Numbered from the stretch's first letter, positions 1 to 8,148 are shown. The stretch: DNA of 25,293 nt from a bacterium (GCA_035370465.1 DAOOVW010000026.1:1-25293), one strand, 5' to 3'. A program made the numbers and translations. Notes: a model not told the origin generated them from the letters alone.

Positions 1-740
1 GCTCCTACACCTACAAACATTTCAACAAAATCAGAACCACTCATGCTTAAAAATGGGACCTTTGCTTCTCCTGCAACTGCTTTTGCAAGAAGTGTTTTTC
101 CTGTTCCAGGAGCACCAATTAAAAGTACTCCCCTTGGTATTTTTGCTCCTAATCTGACGAACTTTTTTGGATTTTTAAGAAATTCAATTATTTCTTTTAA
201 GTCCTCTTTTGCTTCTTCACATCCAGCAACATCATCAAATGTAATTCTGTTTTTATTATCAGGCATTATTGGTCTACTTTTGGCAAATGACATAACACGA
301 TTTCCCTCAGTTGAGACCTGTTTAAAAAGTATAAACCACATAAGAAGAAAAAGAAAGATAATAGGGATAACTGAAATAAAAAGATTGGACCAAAATGAAG
401 AACTTGGTTCTGGGGCGAAAGAAACATTATTTTCTCTCAAAATTTTATAAAGTTCATTATCTTCTCCACAATAAGTATAAAATTTTGTTCCATCTTTTAA
501 TTCTCCGTAAATATACCCATTTTTTATTTTCAAAGTACCATTGATATTTTGACTTTCCACTTGTTTTATAAAATCACTATAAATTAAATTCTTTTTTGCG
601 CCTTCATATTCAGAAAATCTCAATAATGAAAATAAAATAATACCTATAATTATCCAGAAAATTAGTCCTTTAAAGATATTGTTTGTGGGCACTTTTATTT
701 GTTGTTTTTTATTTTTGTTTTTTTGTTTATTTTCATCCAT
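1..740 (-). CDS. ftsH: FtsH membrane-bound ATP-dependent zinc metalloprotease, 5' part only
   Basis: This is the first 246 codons of FtsH, the AAA+ protease of the inner membrane that degrades misfolded and short-lived proteins. The gene continues past the left edge, so the rest of the AAA domain and the HEXGH protease domain are not visible. A Lys/Asn-rich cytoplasmic tail (1-22) precedes a membrane helix at about 23-41, a periplasmic FtsH_ext region, and a second helix at about 119-139. The linker then leads into the conserved [14 protein letters not shown] stretch and Walker A GAPGTGKT (209-216). The ATG at 740 is chosen because AAGGTG lies about 8 nt upstream. It overlaps the end of the ThiD2-ThiE gene by 46 nt. 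A GTG at 692, just after that gene's stop, is possible but has no ribosome binding site. Confidence 0.96.
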   Translation of the reverse strand, partial: MDENKQKNKNKKQQIKVPTNNIFKGLIFWIIIGIILFSLLRFSEYEGAKKNLIYSDFIKQVESQNINGTLKIKNGYIYGELKDGTKFYTYCGEDNELYKILRENNVSFAPEPSSSFWSNLFISVIPIIFLFLLMWFILFKQVSTEGNRVMSFAKSRPIMPDNKNRITFDDVAGCEEAKEDLKEIIEFLKNPKKFVRLGAKIPRGVLLIGAPGTGKTLLAKAVAGEAKVPFLSMSGSDFVEMFVGVG

Positions 741-1753
741 TCTTTTTTCACCTTCTTTTTTATTTGTTTTAAATATTCTTCTTTGTTTTTTGCTTTTTCT
801 ATTGCAGATATCAAAGCAACTCCGTCTGCTCCATTTTTTATTACTTCCTTTACATTATCTTTATTTATACCTCCAATTGCCACTAATGGAATATTTATTT
901 TCTTTTTTATATCCTTTATAATTGTAGTACCTACTACTTTTCTTTCTTTTTTTGTTGGGGATGGATAAATTGCTCCAATTGCTAAATAATCAATATCCTT
1001 CCCCTTATATTTTAAAACTTCTTCTAATGAATTCGTTGAAACCCCTATAATTTTGTCCGGTATAACTTTTCTTGCATCCTCACCACTTATATCTCTATCT
1101 CCTAAATGAACTCCATCTGCATCAACAATTTCACATATATCAACTCTATCATTTATAATGTATATTATCTCATCTGGTATAACTTTTTTCAATTTTTTTG
1201 CTATATCTAAGAAATATTTTATATTTTCTCCTTTATATCTTAATTGAATTATATCAACTTTTCCTTTTATTATTTCCTCTGTAATGCTAAAAATATTTTT
1301 ATTATCCTCTAAATTTATAATTGCATAAACAAATGGAAGAAGTATTTTTTTTCTTGAAATTAAAGTTGTAATTTGTTTTTCTAAATTGTAAAACTCAAAC
1401 CTTAAATCATGAAATATACTTGAAATTTTACCATCAATACACTTTGAATATTCTTCAATTGCCCTCAGCCCTTCTTCAACCCTTAAACAATTTTTCTCTA
1501 TTATTCTTTTTATATTTTCTTTTTCTTTTACATCATAATTCTTTCCAACATCATAAGAACTTTCTCTTGTTTTATGTAAGAAAATAATTGGGAAGTTTTT
1601 AATTACTTCCTTTATAAATTTATGTCTGAAATCTTTTATTTTCTTAAAAATTTCTTCATTTTCTAAATAAAATCTTATTCCATCTTCTATAACTCTCAAG
1701 CCCTCTCTTGTTCTATTAAAATTTGCATCAATTATTCTAACTCTTTTGTCCAT
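695..1753 (-). CDS. thiE: Bifunctional ThiD2-ThiE: HMP-phosphate kinase domain fused to thiamine-phosphate synthase
   Basis: The protein has 352 residues, well over a stand-alone ThiE (about 210). Residues 1-125 match the ThiD2 type of hydroxymethylpyrimidine-phosphate kinase, recognised by [18 protein letters not shown] (7-24) and a second [10 protein letters not shown] stretch (93-102). Residues 138-340 are a ThiE TIM barrel with QLRYK (170-174), INDR (200-203), DGVHLG (213-218), IGVST (236-240), SPTK (265-268) and AIGGI (292-296). It should phosphorylate HMP-P and couple HMP-PP to thiazole phosphate, giving thiamine phosphate in the cytoplasm. The start overlaps rfaE2 by 17 nt and the Lys-rich C-terminus overlaps ftsH by 46 nt. 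No other thiamine gene is in view. The fold assignments are from motif recognition; the ThiD2 activity is inferred from the family. Confidence 0.92.
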   Translation of the reverse strand: MDKRVRIIDANFNRTREGLRVIEDGIRFYLENEEIFKKIKDFRHKFIKEVIKNFPIIFLHKTRESSYDVGKNYDVKEKENIKRIIEKNCLRVEEGLRAIEEYSKCIDGKISSIFHDLRFEFYNLEKQITTLISRKKILLPFVYAIINLEDNKNIFSITEEIIKGKVDIIQLRYKGENIKYFLDIAKKLKKVIPDEIIYIINDRVDICEIVDADGVHLGDRDISGEDARKVIPDKIIGVSTNSLEEVLKYKGKDIDYLAIGAIYPSPTKKERKVVGTTIIKDIKKKINIPLVAIGGINKDNVKEVIKNGADGVALISAIEKAKNKEEYLKQIKKKVKKEWMKINKKTKIKNNK

Positions 1754-2216
1754 TTTTAATTTTTTTAATTATATTTGTTGTTGATATATTTCCAATAAGA
1801 GGAAAAATATAGACCTTACCACCATACTTTTCAACAATATCTTTACCTACTACATCTTCTTTTTTATAATCCCCTCCTTTTATTAAAATATCTGGTTTTA
1901 TTATTTTTATTAGTTTTTCAGGAGTAGTTTGACCAAAAGGAACAACATAATCAACAAATTCTATTGCAGAAATAATTTCAATACGCTGATTTTCATTTAA
2001 AATAGGTCTATTTTTACCTTTTATTTTTTTAATTGAACTATCTTTGTTTATTCCAACTATAACAACATCTCCAAGTTGTTTTGCTTTTTTTAGAAGTTTT
2101 ATATGCCCTGAATGTATAATATCAAAACACCCATTTGTAAAAACAATTTTCTTCTTTTCCCTTTTTAATTCATTTACTATTTTGACTATTTCCTTAAAAC
2201 TCTTTTTCTTTCTCAT
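1737..2216 (-). CDS. rfaE2: D-glycero-beta-D-manno-heptose 1-phosphate adenylyltransferase
   Basis: This 159-residue nucleotidyltransferase corresponds to the C-terminal half of E. coli HldE as a separate protein. It attaches AMP from ATP to heptose 1-phosphate, giving ADP-heptose for the LPS inner core. The N-terminal FTNGCFDIIHSGH (26-38) carries the HxGH ATP-binding motif (H35, H38). The central NENQRIEIISA and LIKGGDY stretches and the C-terminal ISTTNIIKKI are typical of RfaE2 proteins. Its ATG shares one base with the gmhA stop codon (TAATG), so the two heptose genes are probably translationally coupled. No separate HldA kinase or GmhB phosphatase gene appears in this window. Confidence 0.95.
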   Translation of the reverse strand: MRKKKSFKEIVKIVNELKREKKKIVFTNGCFDIIHSGHIKLLKKAKQLGDVVIVGINKDSSIKKIKGKNRPILNENQRIEIISAIEFVDYVVPFGQTTPEKLIKIIKPDILIKGGDYKKEDVVGKDIVEKYGGKVYIFPLIGNISTTNIIKKIKNGQKS

Positions 2217-2815
2217 TATTCAACAAGAGAACAAATAATATGATAAATTAGGCAGTGGACTTCCTGAATTCTTGGTGTGTCTTCGGAAGGGACTGATAAA
2301 GTAAGAGATGAAATTTTTGATAAAGAATTTGGTTCTTTACCTGTGAAGGAAATTATTTCCATTCCAACTTTTTTCCCTTTATGAGCAGCAAGTAATATAT
2401 TTTCTGATTCTCCTGATGTAGAGAAACATATAAGTATATCTCCTTTTTCACCAAGACATTCTACCTGTCTTTCAAATATTTTTTTAAAAGAATAGTCATT
2501 ACTTATGCTTGTTAATATAGATGTATCTGTTGTAAGAGAAATAAATGGATATGGTTTTCTTTCTTTTTTAAATCTTCCAACCATTTCACCTGCAAAATGC
2601 TGGCAATCTGCTGCACTTCCACCATTTCCACATAAAAGAACTTTTTTCTTATTTTCTAAACATTTTTTTATCATTAAGGCAGCAGACAATATCCTGTCAA
2701 TATTTTCTTTTTCAAGAAGTTCTTTTTTTAGTTTTATACTTTCTTCTATTTCCTTTTTTATTTTCTCAATATTATTGTTCTGGTTCATCTTCTGTTTGTT
2801 CAGGTATTTTTTCAT
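2216..2815 (-). CDS. gmhA: Sedoheptulose-7-phosphate isomerase (SIS domain)
   Basis: GmhA converts sedoheptulose 7-phosphate to D-glycero-D-manno-heptose 7-phosphate, the first step of ADP-heptose synthesis for LPS. The SIS fold is clear: LLCGNGGSAADCQHFAGE (60-77) includes the likely catalytic Glu77, FSTSGES (131-137) is the phosphate-binding loop, and IQEVHCLIYH (183-192) holds the expected catalytic His187. At 199 residues the length is normal. The start overlaps the end of amaP by 44 nt. An in-frame ATG at 2788 would shorten the overlap but has a poorer upstream sequence. The gene is followed directly by rfaE2, which supports the heptose role. Confidence 0.95.
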   Translation of the reverse strand: MKKYLNKQKMNQNNNIEKIKKEIEESIKLKKELLEKENIDRILSAALMIKKCLENKKKVLLCGNGGSAADCQHFAGEMVGRFKKERKPYPFISLTTDTSILTSISNDYSFKKIFERQVECLGEKGDILICFSTSGESENILLAAHKGKKVGMEIISFTGKEPNSLSKISSLTLSVPSEDTPRIQEVHCLIYHIICSLVE

Positions 2816-3338
2816 TTAAAAATTCTTCTTTTGATATATTGGTTACATATACTTCAATATTTGAAACTCTCTCAACCCCAACAGCATCCTGTAAATAGTT
2901 CTTTGTTATTTCCTGGATTGTAGCACATGTTTCTGGTATATTATGTCCAGAAGTTAATTTTAGATAAAACTTTGTTTCAAGCCCTTTTGGAGAAACATAA
3001 TTTTTAACTCTCAATGATTTGATACCATCTATTTGTTTAGATATTAATGCAGTAATAGAGTCCTCAATTGCTTTTAAAGAGATTTTCACCTCTCCACCGG
3101 GATTATCAAAAGAAATATTTTTTGTTTTATTTATATATTCAAACCAGTTTACAATATATATAACTCCTAAAATAACCAGTACCATCCCAACTGCACCAAT
3201 TGCTGCTACATTCTTTTTTAAAAAGGTAGAAAGAATATCAACATAGTAAGGATTCGCCCAGATAATAAGTAAAAAAATAGAAAAGATAATACCTGCAAGA
3301 ATATAAATAGCACTAACAATTCTGCCAAATATTTTCAT
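2772..3338 (-). CDS. amaP: AmaP/Asp23-family membrane-anchored protein
   Basis: This small membrane protein has 188 residues when started at the ATG at 3338, which follows a perfect GGAGG and is preferred to an upstream in-frame non-ATG start. Two membrane helices lie at about 6-28 and 44-65, and an Asp23/Gls24-like domain covers about 75-170. The arrangement matches AmaP, the alkaline-shock membrane anchor best known in Firmicutes, which binds Asp23 at the cell envelope. The C-terminus is acidic (EQTEDEPEQ). No separate asp23 gene is visible, so the protein may act alone. It heads the gmhA-rfaE2-thiE-ftsH run and has a candidate -10 box at 3361-3366 just upstream. The function in this organism is unknown. 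Confidence 0.8.
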   Translation of the reverse strand: MKIFGRIVSAIYILAGIIFSIFLLIIWANPYYVDILSTFLKKNVAAIGAVGMVLVILGVIYIVNWFEYINKTKNISFDNPGGEVKISLKAIEDSITALISKQIDGIKSLRVKNYVSPKGLETKFYLKLTSGHNIPETCATIQEITKNYLQDAVGVERVSNIEVYVTNISKEEFLNEKIPEQTEDEPEQ

Positions 3339-3360
3339 TTTTTTCCTCCAATTATTATAA

Positions 3361-3366
3361 ATTATA
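3361..3366 (-). promoter_or_regulatory. Candidate -10 box upstream of amaP
   Basis: Read on the minus strand this is a perfect TATAAT in the 65-nt gap between dprA and amaP, about 23 nt before the amaP ATG and followed by the strong GGAGG. No good -35 box is visible at 16-18 nt, so this is a moderate candidate for an internal promoter of the amaP-gmhA-rfaE2-thiE-ftsH run. Confidence 0.4.
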
Positions 3367-3403
3367 CCACAAAACAAAACCACAGAATAAAACCCTTACA
3401 AGT

Positions 3404-4474
3404 TTATAATAATTCATAATTTTTCCCAGGAAGTTCTTTTATAATTCCTTTTAATTCTAATTTAAGCAAGATTGTTGAAAGGCAGGGATAGTCCATACCT
3501 GTTAATTTTAAAAGTTGTTCAATGTTGACTTTTTCATTTATAAAAGACAAAACCTTCTTTTCTTCTTCATCAATGTTTTTTACTATTTTTTCTTTTTTCT
3601 CTTGTTCTTTTATTTCAATATTCAGTTCTTCCAATATATCTGAAATGTCCTGTATAAGTATTGCTCCATCTTTAAGAAGTTTATTTGTTCCTTTTGAAGT
3701 TATGCTATCTGCCTGTCCAGGTAGTGCGAATACATCTCTTCCCTCGGAAATAGCAATGTTTGCTGTAATTATTGCTCCTGACCTTGGTCCAGCTTCAACA
3801 ACAATTACTCCTTTTGAAATGCCTGCAATTATTCTGTTTCTGATTGGAAAATTCCATTTTTCAGGTAATACACTGGAAGGAAATTCTGTTATAATTGCTC
3901 CTCCTAATTCTACAATTTTATCAACAAGTTTTATATTTTCTTTTGGATAAAAATTGTCAAATCCGGAACCTAAAACTCCAACTGTTTTCCCTTTACTTTT
4001 TATTGCTCCATAATGACAAATATAATCAATCCCTCTTGCAAGACCGCTAACAATTGTAATGCCCAGTGATGAAAGTTGAAAGGAAAATTTTTCTGCCATT
4101 TTAATTCCATAATAAGATGGATTCCTTGTTCCAACCATTGCTATTGGAAATGGGTGATTTTCTATTTCCCCTTTTACATAAAGAATATAAGGTGGGTCAT
4201 ATATCTGTTTTAATAATGGGGGATATTCTTTATCTTTTATTGTTATTATTTTAATGTCATTTTTTATAGCATATTCAACTTCTTTTTCCCAGTTAATTGT
4301 TTTTATGTTTTTTATTTTTTCTGCTGATTTCTGGTCAATACCTTTTTTTACTAACTCATCTACTGGTAAATTAAATAAATTTTCAATATTCTCTGTTTTT
4401 TCAATAAATTTATATAACTTTGAAGGTTTGATTTTTAATATAGAAGCACCAATCCAGTATTTTTTATCTTCCAT
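3404..4474 (-). CDS. dprA: DNA-processing protein DprA (Smf)
   Basis: DprA binds incoming single-stranded DNA and loads RecA during natural transformation. It is also found in bacteria not known to be competent. The 356-residue product has an N-terminal helical region, then the Rossmann-like DprA core with AMVGTRNPSYYG, VSGLARGIDYICHYGA, GVLGSGFDNFYP, FPIRNRIIAG, VEAGPRSGAIITA and ALPGQ, and a C-terminal winged helix (about 295-356). The ATG at 4474 is chosen because it sits right after the dgt stop; an in-frame TTG at 4525 would overlap dgt by 50 nt. No clear ribosome binding site precedes either, so translation may be coupled to dgt. Confidence 0.95.
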   Translation of the reverse strand: MEDKKYWIGASILKIKPSKLYKFIEKTENIENLFNLPVDELVKKGIDQKSAEKIKNIKTINWEKEVEYAIKNDIKIITIKDKEYPPLLKQIYDPPYILYVKGEIENHPFPIAMVGTRNPSYYGIKMAEKFSFQLSSLGITIVSGLARGIDYICHYGAIKSKGKTVGVLGSGFDNFYPKENIKLVDKIVELGGAIITEFPSSVLPEKWNFPIRNRIIAGISKGVIVVEAGPRSGAIITANIAISEGRDVFALPGQADSITSKGTNKLLKDGAILIQDISDILEELNIEIKEQEKKEKIVKNIDEEEKKVLSFINEKVNIEQLLKLTGMDYPCLSTILLKLELKGIIKELPGKNYELL

Positions 4475-4475
4475 T

Positions 4476-5630
4476 TTATACAAGTGATTCAAGATTAAAA
4501 AGTTTTTGATATTCAAGTTGTGCAAATCTATCTGTCATACCTGCAATATAGTCACATATCACAATTTCTTTTGGTTCATATTCCATTTTCTTCTGGATAT
4601 GGGGAGGTAGTTGTTTTGGTTCATTTAGATATGCATTAAAAAGGTCAGTAATAATTCTTTCTGCTTTTTTTGCCATCCTTATTACTCTGTAATTTTCATA
4701 CATATTTTCTTCAAGGAATTTTCTTAATTGAGTATGTTTTCTTATTACTTCTTCAGAATGTGTAATAAGAATATGGGTATTTCTTACATCTTCAATAGAA
4801 GAAACACCGGATTTTTCAATGTTCTCTATACTCTGGCAAATAACATCACTCACAAGATAATTTATGAAATTTCTTATCATTACATGCCTTTTGTGTTTTT
4901 CAGGTATTTTTTCAATATTTACTTTTTTCTCTATTTCTTTCCAAAGAGTTATTTTTTCAATTTCCTTAAAACTTATAATCCCAGACCTTATTCCATCATC
5001 AAGGTCATGACAAGTATATGCAATTTCGTCCGATACATTAACAACCTGAGCTTCAAGTGAAGGAGAGGTGAATTTTGTGAATTCCTGATATTCATCTATC
5101 AGGGGTCTGTCATAACTTGTTTTATGCCTTATTATTCCCTCTCTTACTTCATAGGTTAAATTTAAACCAGGAAAATCAGGATATCTTTCTTCTATTTTAT
5201 CAACAACTTTTAATCCTTGTTCATTATGTTCAAAACCAGGAAATTTATGTTCTTTCATAAGTTTATCAAGTACTAATTCTCCTTTATGACCAAAAGGAGT
5301 ATGTCCAATGTCATGAGCAAGAGAAATACCTTCAACAAGGTCTTCATTTAATTTCAGCGTTCTTGCTATTGTTCTTGCAATTTGCTGTACTTCAAGAGTA
5401 TGCGTAAGTCTATTCCTGTAATGGTCACCTTCTCCATAGATAAAAACCTGTGTTTTATATTCAAGTCGTCTGAATGCAGTAGAATGAATTATTCTATCTC
5501 TATCTCTTTGAAAAACATTTCTGTATGGATGTTCTTCTTCTTTATATTTTCTCCCTAATGAAGAAGAACTTCTTGCTGCATATGGAGATAATAAAATATC
5601 ATTATCTTTAATATCCTGATTATTTTTCAT
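4476..5630 (-). CDS. dgt: Deoxyguanosinetriphosphate triphosphohydrolase-like HD protein
   Basis: This 384-residue HD-domain enzyme of the Dgt family is expected to hydrolyse dNTPs to deoxynucleosides and triphosphate in the cytoplasm. The N-terminus has the family pattern NVFQRDRDRIIHSTAFRRLEYKTQV (38-62). The metal ligands of the HD motif are visible as RLTHTLEV (H77) and LAHDIGHTPFGHKGE (H106, D107). HKTSYDRP and the DDLDDGIRSGI region are further family landmarks. It shares a 4-nt ATGA overlap with the upstream lipoprotein gene and lies 1 nt from dprA, so it is almost certainly part of the same transcript. True dGTP preference cannot be judged from sequence. Confidence 0.93.
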   Translation of the reverse strand: MKNNQDIKDNDILLSPYAARSSSSLGRKYKEEEHPYRNVFQRDRDRIIHSTAFRRLEYKTQVFIYGEGDHYRNRLTHTLEVQQIARTIARTLKLNEDLVEGISLAHDIGHTPFGHKGELVLDKLMKEHKFPGFEHNEQGLKVVDKIEERYPDFPGLNLTYEVREGIIRHKTSYDRPLIDEYQEFTKFTSPSLEAQVVNVSDEIAYTCHDLDDGIRSGIISFKEIEKITLWKEIEKKVNIEKIPEKHKRHVMIRNFINYLVSDVICQSIENIEKSGVSSIEDVRNTHILITHSEEVIRKHTQLRKFLEENMYENYRVIRMAKKAERIITDLFNAYLNEPKQLPPHIQKKMEYEPKEIVICDYIAGMTDRFAQLEYQKLFNLESLV

Positions 5631-6403
5631 TTTTCTGGTAAGTAAATTAAAGGGTCAACTGCCTTATCACCTATTCTTATTTCAAAATGAAGATATCTTT
5701 TTTTCTGTGTTCCCCCTTTTATTTTTCCTATTACCTGTCCCTTTTTTACTTTTTCTCCTTTTTTTGTTAGAATTTCAAGGTCATGTCCATAAATAGTATA
5801 AAGATTATTTGTGTGTTCTATTATAATTGTTTCCTGATATTTTGCTGTTGTTCCGACATAACTTACTGTCCCTGCTGCTGAAGAAAAAACTGTACTTCCT
5901 TGTTCAACTATTATATCAATTCCCTGATTTCCCAGTTCTCCATATTTACATATAATATCTCCCTTTTCTACTGGCCATATAAAGGCACTATCTTTTATAA
6001 TTGGGATGTATTCATTTTTTGTTTCTACTTCATTTCTATCAGAAGATGGTTGTTTTATATTTGATGAAGGGGGAAGAAGAGCATATGAAGGTTGTTTTTT
6101 ATTTGTTCCTGGTATTTTAAGTTTTTGCCCACAGGATATATTGTCACTAAATAAGTTATTGGCTTTTTTTATTTTTTCAACACCTACTTTTATTTCAGAT
6201 GTACTTTTTCCATCATAATAATACTCTGAAATTCTAAAAAGGTTTTCACCACTTTTTACATAGTGATAGGTATAATTTGGTTCACTTTTTTTCTTTGAAG
6301 TACTGGTTCCCACAGTAAATGTACAACCAGAAATTAAAAATATTATACCGATAATTTCAATTTCTTTATAAAATTTTTTAACCAGTTTTTGAAAATTTAT
6401 CAT
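5627..6403 (-). CDS. NlpD-like lipoprotein with LysM and degenerate LytM (M23) domain
   Basis: The 258-residue protein starts with a signal peptide and lipobox LISGC (lipidated Cys27). A LysM peptidoglycan-binding domain covers about 45-98, followed by a Pro/Ser-rich linker and a LytM/M23 domain (140-255). In active M23 enzymes the first zinc-ligand motif is HxxxD; here it is N159-Q-G-I-D163. The HxH motif is Y237-L-H239, while the YGH catalytic histidine (H207) is kept. Loss of one zinc ligand and of the first His of HxH is what NlpD/EnvC amidase activators show. It is therefore more likely an activator of a cell-separation amidase than a hydrolase. The ATG at 6403 follows GGGAG. An amidase gene is not in the window. 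Confidence 0.85.
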   Translation of the reverse strand: MINFQKLVKKFYKEIEIIGIIFLISGCTFTVGTSTSKKKSEPNYTYHYVKSGENLFRISEYYYDGKSTSEIKVGVEKIKKANNLFSDNISCGQKLKIPGTNKKQPSYALLPPSSNIKQPSSDRNEVETKNEYIPIIKDSAFIWPVEKGDIICKYGELGNQGIDIIVEQGSTVFSSAAGTVSYVGTTAKYQETIIIEHTNNLYTIYGHDLEILTKKGEKVKKGQVIGKIKGGTQKKRYLHFEIRIGDKAVDPLIYLPEK

Positions 6404-6420
6404 TTTCTCCCTTTAATTAA

Positions 6421-6426
6421 ATTATA
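6421..6426 (-). promoter_or_regulatory. Candidate -10 box upstream of the NlpD-like gene
   Basis: Minus-strand TATAAT lies in the 54-nt gap between nth and the lipoprotein gene, about 18 nt before the start codon. The best -35 candidate is weak (TTTAAC at 19 nt), so the call is tentative. It would make the lipoprotein-dgt-dprA run separately transcribed from nth. Confidence 0.35.
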
Positions 6427-6457
6427 CTATTATCTATCAATATAGGTTAAACAAAGA

Positions 6458-7096
6458 TTACTTATTATTTTCCTTAAAAAAATTACAGAAATTTTTTATT
6501 ACACATTTCAGACATTCTGGATTTTTTGCTTTACATACATTTCTCCCATGTAAAATTAATCTAAATGGAAAATCAATCCAATTTTTTTTGGGAATAATTT
6601 TCATAAGGTCCTGTTCAATTTTTGATGGCTCTGTATTTTTTGTAAGTCCAAGTCGTTGAGAGACACGCTTAACATGAGTATCAACAACAATTCCCTCACT
6701 TTTCCCGAATGCCTGGGAAACAACTACATTTGCTGTTTTCCTTGCAACTCCTGGCAATTTAATTAATTCCTCTACTTTATCTGGTACTTTCCCGTTATAT
6801 TGCTTTACAAGAATTTCACATAAATTTTTTATATTTTTTGCTTTATTTTTATAAAAATTCACTGAACTTATAATTTTTTCAATTTCTTCAACTGGACTTG
6901 AGGCAAAATCATATGGGGACTTAAATTTCTCAAAAAGTATTGGAGTTATTTTATTTACCAATTTGTCTGTTGTTTGTGCTGAAAGAATTGTGGCAATAAG
7001 AAGTTGAAATGGATTCTGAAAAACAAGAGAGGTTTTACTTTCTGGATATTCTTTTTCAAGTATCCTTATTATTTTATTAACATTTTCTTTTTCCAT
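6458..7096 (-). CDS. nth: Endonuclease III (iron-sulfur DNA glycosylase/AP lyase)
   Basis: Nth removes oxidised pyrimidines from DNA and cuts the resulting abasic site. The 212-residue length is standard. The helix-hairpin-helix LPGVARKTANVVVS (114-127) contains the catalytic Lys120, and IVVDTHVKRVSQRLG (136-150) contains the catalytic Asp139. The C-terminal [4Fe-4S] cluster is intact as C188-x6-C195-x2-C198-x5-C204. The ribosome binding site is weak (AGGTT very close to the ATG). The 5' neighbour on the strand is a repeat-rich gap, and the gene may be read from a -10-like TATAAT at 7384-7389 with a leader of nearly 300 nt. Confidence 0.97.
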   Translation of the reverse strand: MEKENVNKIIRILEKEYPESKTSLVFQNPFQLLIATILSAQTTDKLVNKITPILFEKFKSPYDFASSPVEEIEKIISSVNFYKNKAKNIKNLCEILVKQYNGKVPDKVEELIKLPGVARKTANVVVSQAFGKSEGIVVDTHVKRVSQRLGLTKNTEPSKIEQDLMKIIPKKNWIDFPFRLILHGRNVCKAKNPECLKCVIKNFCNFFKENNK

Positions 7097-7384
7097 ATAA
7101 CCTATTTTATCAAAAAAATAAAATTTTTAAAAATTGTCAGTAGATTTTAAATTTATTAATAAGATACAAATAGTTAATATAGGAAAAAATTAAAGATGAT
7201 ATTTGTTAAAACAATACCATTTTTTTATTTTGTAACCCTAAAATCCTGTTTTCTTATAACTATGGAGAATTGAAAATTATCAAAAAGAAAAAGTAGTGTA
7301 GATTTAGAATTGTGAATTTGAATAATAGATGTATTTATATTATAACTATGAAAAAATTTAAAGAATTCACATTTTGAAAGGGGA
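7097..7384. other. AT-rich gap with no gene
   Basis: Nothing coding was recognised on either strand. The stretch contains one arm of an imperfect inverted repeat (7235-7268) and two copies of ATAACTATG (near 7255 and 7341). It would form the long leader of nth if the TATAAT at 7384-7389 is used. Confidence 0.6.
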
Positions 7385-7690
7385 TTATACTATTTTTACA
7401 TCAAAGGTGTAATAAAAATTAACATCCCCCTCCTCACTTATATCCCTCGGGCGTAGTTCATAATCCGTAGCCAAAAGCGAGGACGCTACGGTGCAGAATG
7501 AGGGGGATTGTTTTTTCTTCTCCCCTCTGGGGAGAAGATTATGATGAGGGGGAGAAAAAAGCAAAAAGCCCCCCTCACCCCCGCCCTCTCCCCCGAGGGG
7601 AGAGGATAGGTGAGGGGAAAATATATACTCTATGTATGTTGTCAAATTGGTATTAACTGCATAGTTATTAAAATTTGCGGGATTTTAGGT
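7235..7690. repeat. Imperfect inverted repeat flanking the 7385-7645 repeat element
   Basis: The left arm (7235-7268) reads CCTAAAATCC, then 9 nt, then ATAACTATG-x-AG. The reverse complement of the right arm (7657-7690) reads CCTAAAATCC, then about 11 nt, then the same ATAACTATG-x-AG. The two exact blocks in the same order suggest that the arms belong together, possibly the ends of a decayed non-autonomous element. In such AT-rich DNA the 9- and 10-mers alone are not strong proof. Confidence 0.35.
7385..7645. repeat. Family A C/G-rich intergenic repeat, copy 1
   Basis: This segment is far more GC-rich than its surroundings. It is built from imperfect palindromes: CTCCCCTCTGGGGAG near 7520, CTCTCCCCCGAGGGGAGAG near 7586, and outer arms CCCTCCTCAC and GGTGAGGGG. 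It includes TCCCTCGGGCGTAGT and AGCCAAAAGCGAGGAC, which recur in inverted orientation in the copy at 18064-18240. The AT-rich left edge (TATTTTTACATCAAAGG) recurs in direct orientation beside that second copy. A low-complexity open frame through it, rich in Pro, Gly and Glu, is not considered a gene. Confidence 0.75.
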
Positions 7691-7709
7691 TTGTAACATA
7701 AACCTAAAA
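7683..7709. terminator. Hairpin with 10-bp perfect stem downstream of the DUF4870 gene
   Basis: TTTTAGGTTT, a 7-nt loop, then AAACCTAAAA form a perfect stem about 100 nt past the stop of the minus-strand DUF4870 gene. The T-rich tail (CTTTTTCTCTTTT) lies on the plus-strand side. As a minus-strand terminator it lacks a good U-run, so its direction is uncertain; it may instead be part of the inverted-repeat structure around the family A element. Confidence 0.4.
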
Positions 7710-7810
7710 ACTTTTTCTCTTTTAGTCAAATTACTTATTCTATCAATTATGCTCTTTCATTTTTTTTATCTTGTTACTTACTACTTTCTGGTTAATCTTG
7801 TTGAGTTGAA

Positions 7811-8125
7811 CTATATTTTTATTTTTTCTGCATATTTTCCTATTACAGGGAGTGGCTCTGTCTTTTCACTGAGAGCATTAACTATCCCTATTATCATTAA
7901 TACCAGTAAAAATATCCCAACAACCATACCTACGACCCATCCTATCACTGGTATTATCCACAAAATTCTTGTTATTATGCCACAAATCAACAATACCAAC
8001 CCTTGTTTTACATGAAACTTTGAGTACTCGTTATCCTTATTCACAAGAAGCGGTATCAAAAGAAGAAGTCCTAAGTATGAAAGCCATGCTAATCCCTTTC
8101 CTTCATCAATTACTTTCTTATCCAT
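7811..8125 (-). CDS. DUF4870 (Tic20-like) small membrane protein
   Basis: The 104-residue protein matches the DUF4870 pattern: an N-terminal GLAWLSYLGLLLLIPLL helix, the conserved FHVKQGLVLLI stretch, then hydrophobic segments IIPVIGWVVGMVVGIFLLVLMIIGIVNA spanning the membrane again. Three to four membrane helices are expected. Its function is unknown; the family resembles Tic20 of chloroplast import but no transport role is shown for bacterial members. The start is firm because AGGAGG lies 6 nt before the ATG. The gene stands alone between two repeat-bearing gaps, with a family C palindrome just upstream. Confidence 0.8.
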   Translation of the reverse strand: MDKKVIDEGKGLAWLSYLGLLLLIPLLVNKDNEYSKFHVKQGLVLLICGIITRILWIIPVIGWVVGMVVGIFLLVLMIIGIVNALSEKTEPLPVIGKYAEKIKI

Positions 8126-8148
8126 TGTCCCTCCTATTTTGTTTATAT

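Noticed and set aside
43..450. Open frame on the plus strand opposite ftsH
   Set aside because: The minus strand encodes conserved FtsH with Walker A here; the plus frame is its shadow.
4475..4525. Upstream TTG start for dprA
   Set aside because: It would overlap dgt by 50 nt and add residues not typical of DprA; the ATG at 4474 right after the dgt stop is simpler.
7097..7384. Possible small RNA or tRNA in the gap before nth
   Set aside because: No cloverleaf, no conserved tRNA arms and no clear promoter-terminator pair could be seen.
7385..7645. Open frame of 86 codons on the minus strand rich in Pro, Gly and Glu
   Set aside because: It is the translation of a palindromic C/G-rich intergenic repeat, without ribosome binding site or recognisable domain; such frames are common in repeats of this kind.
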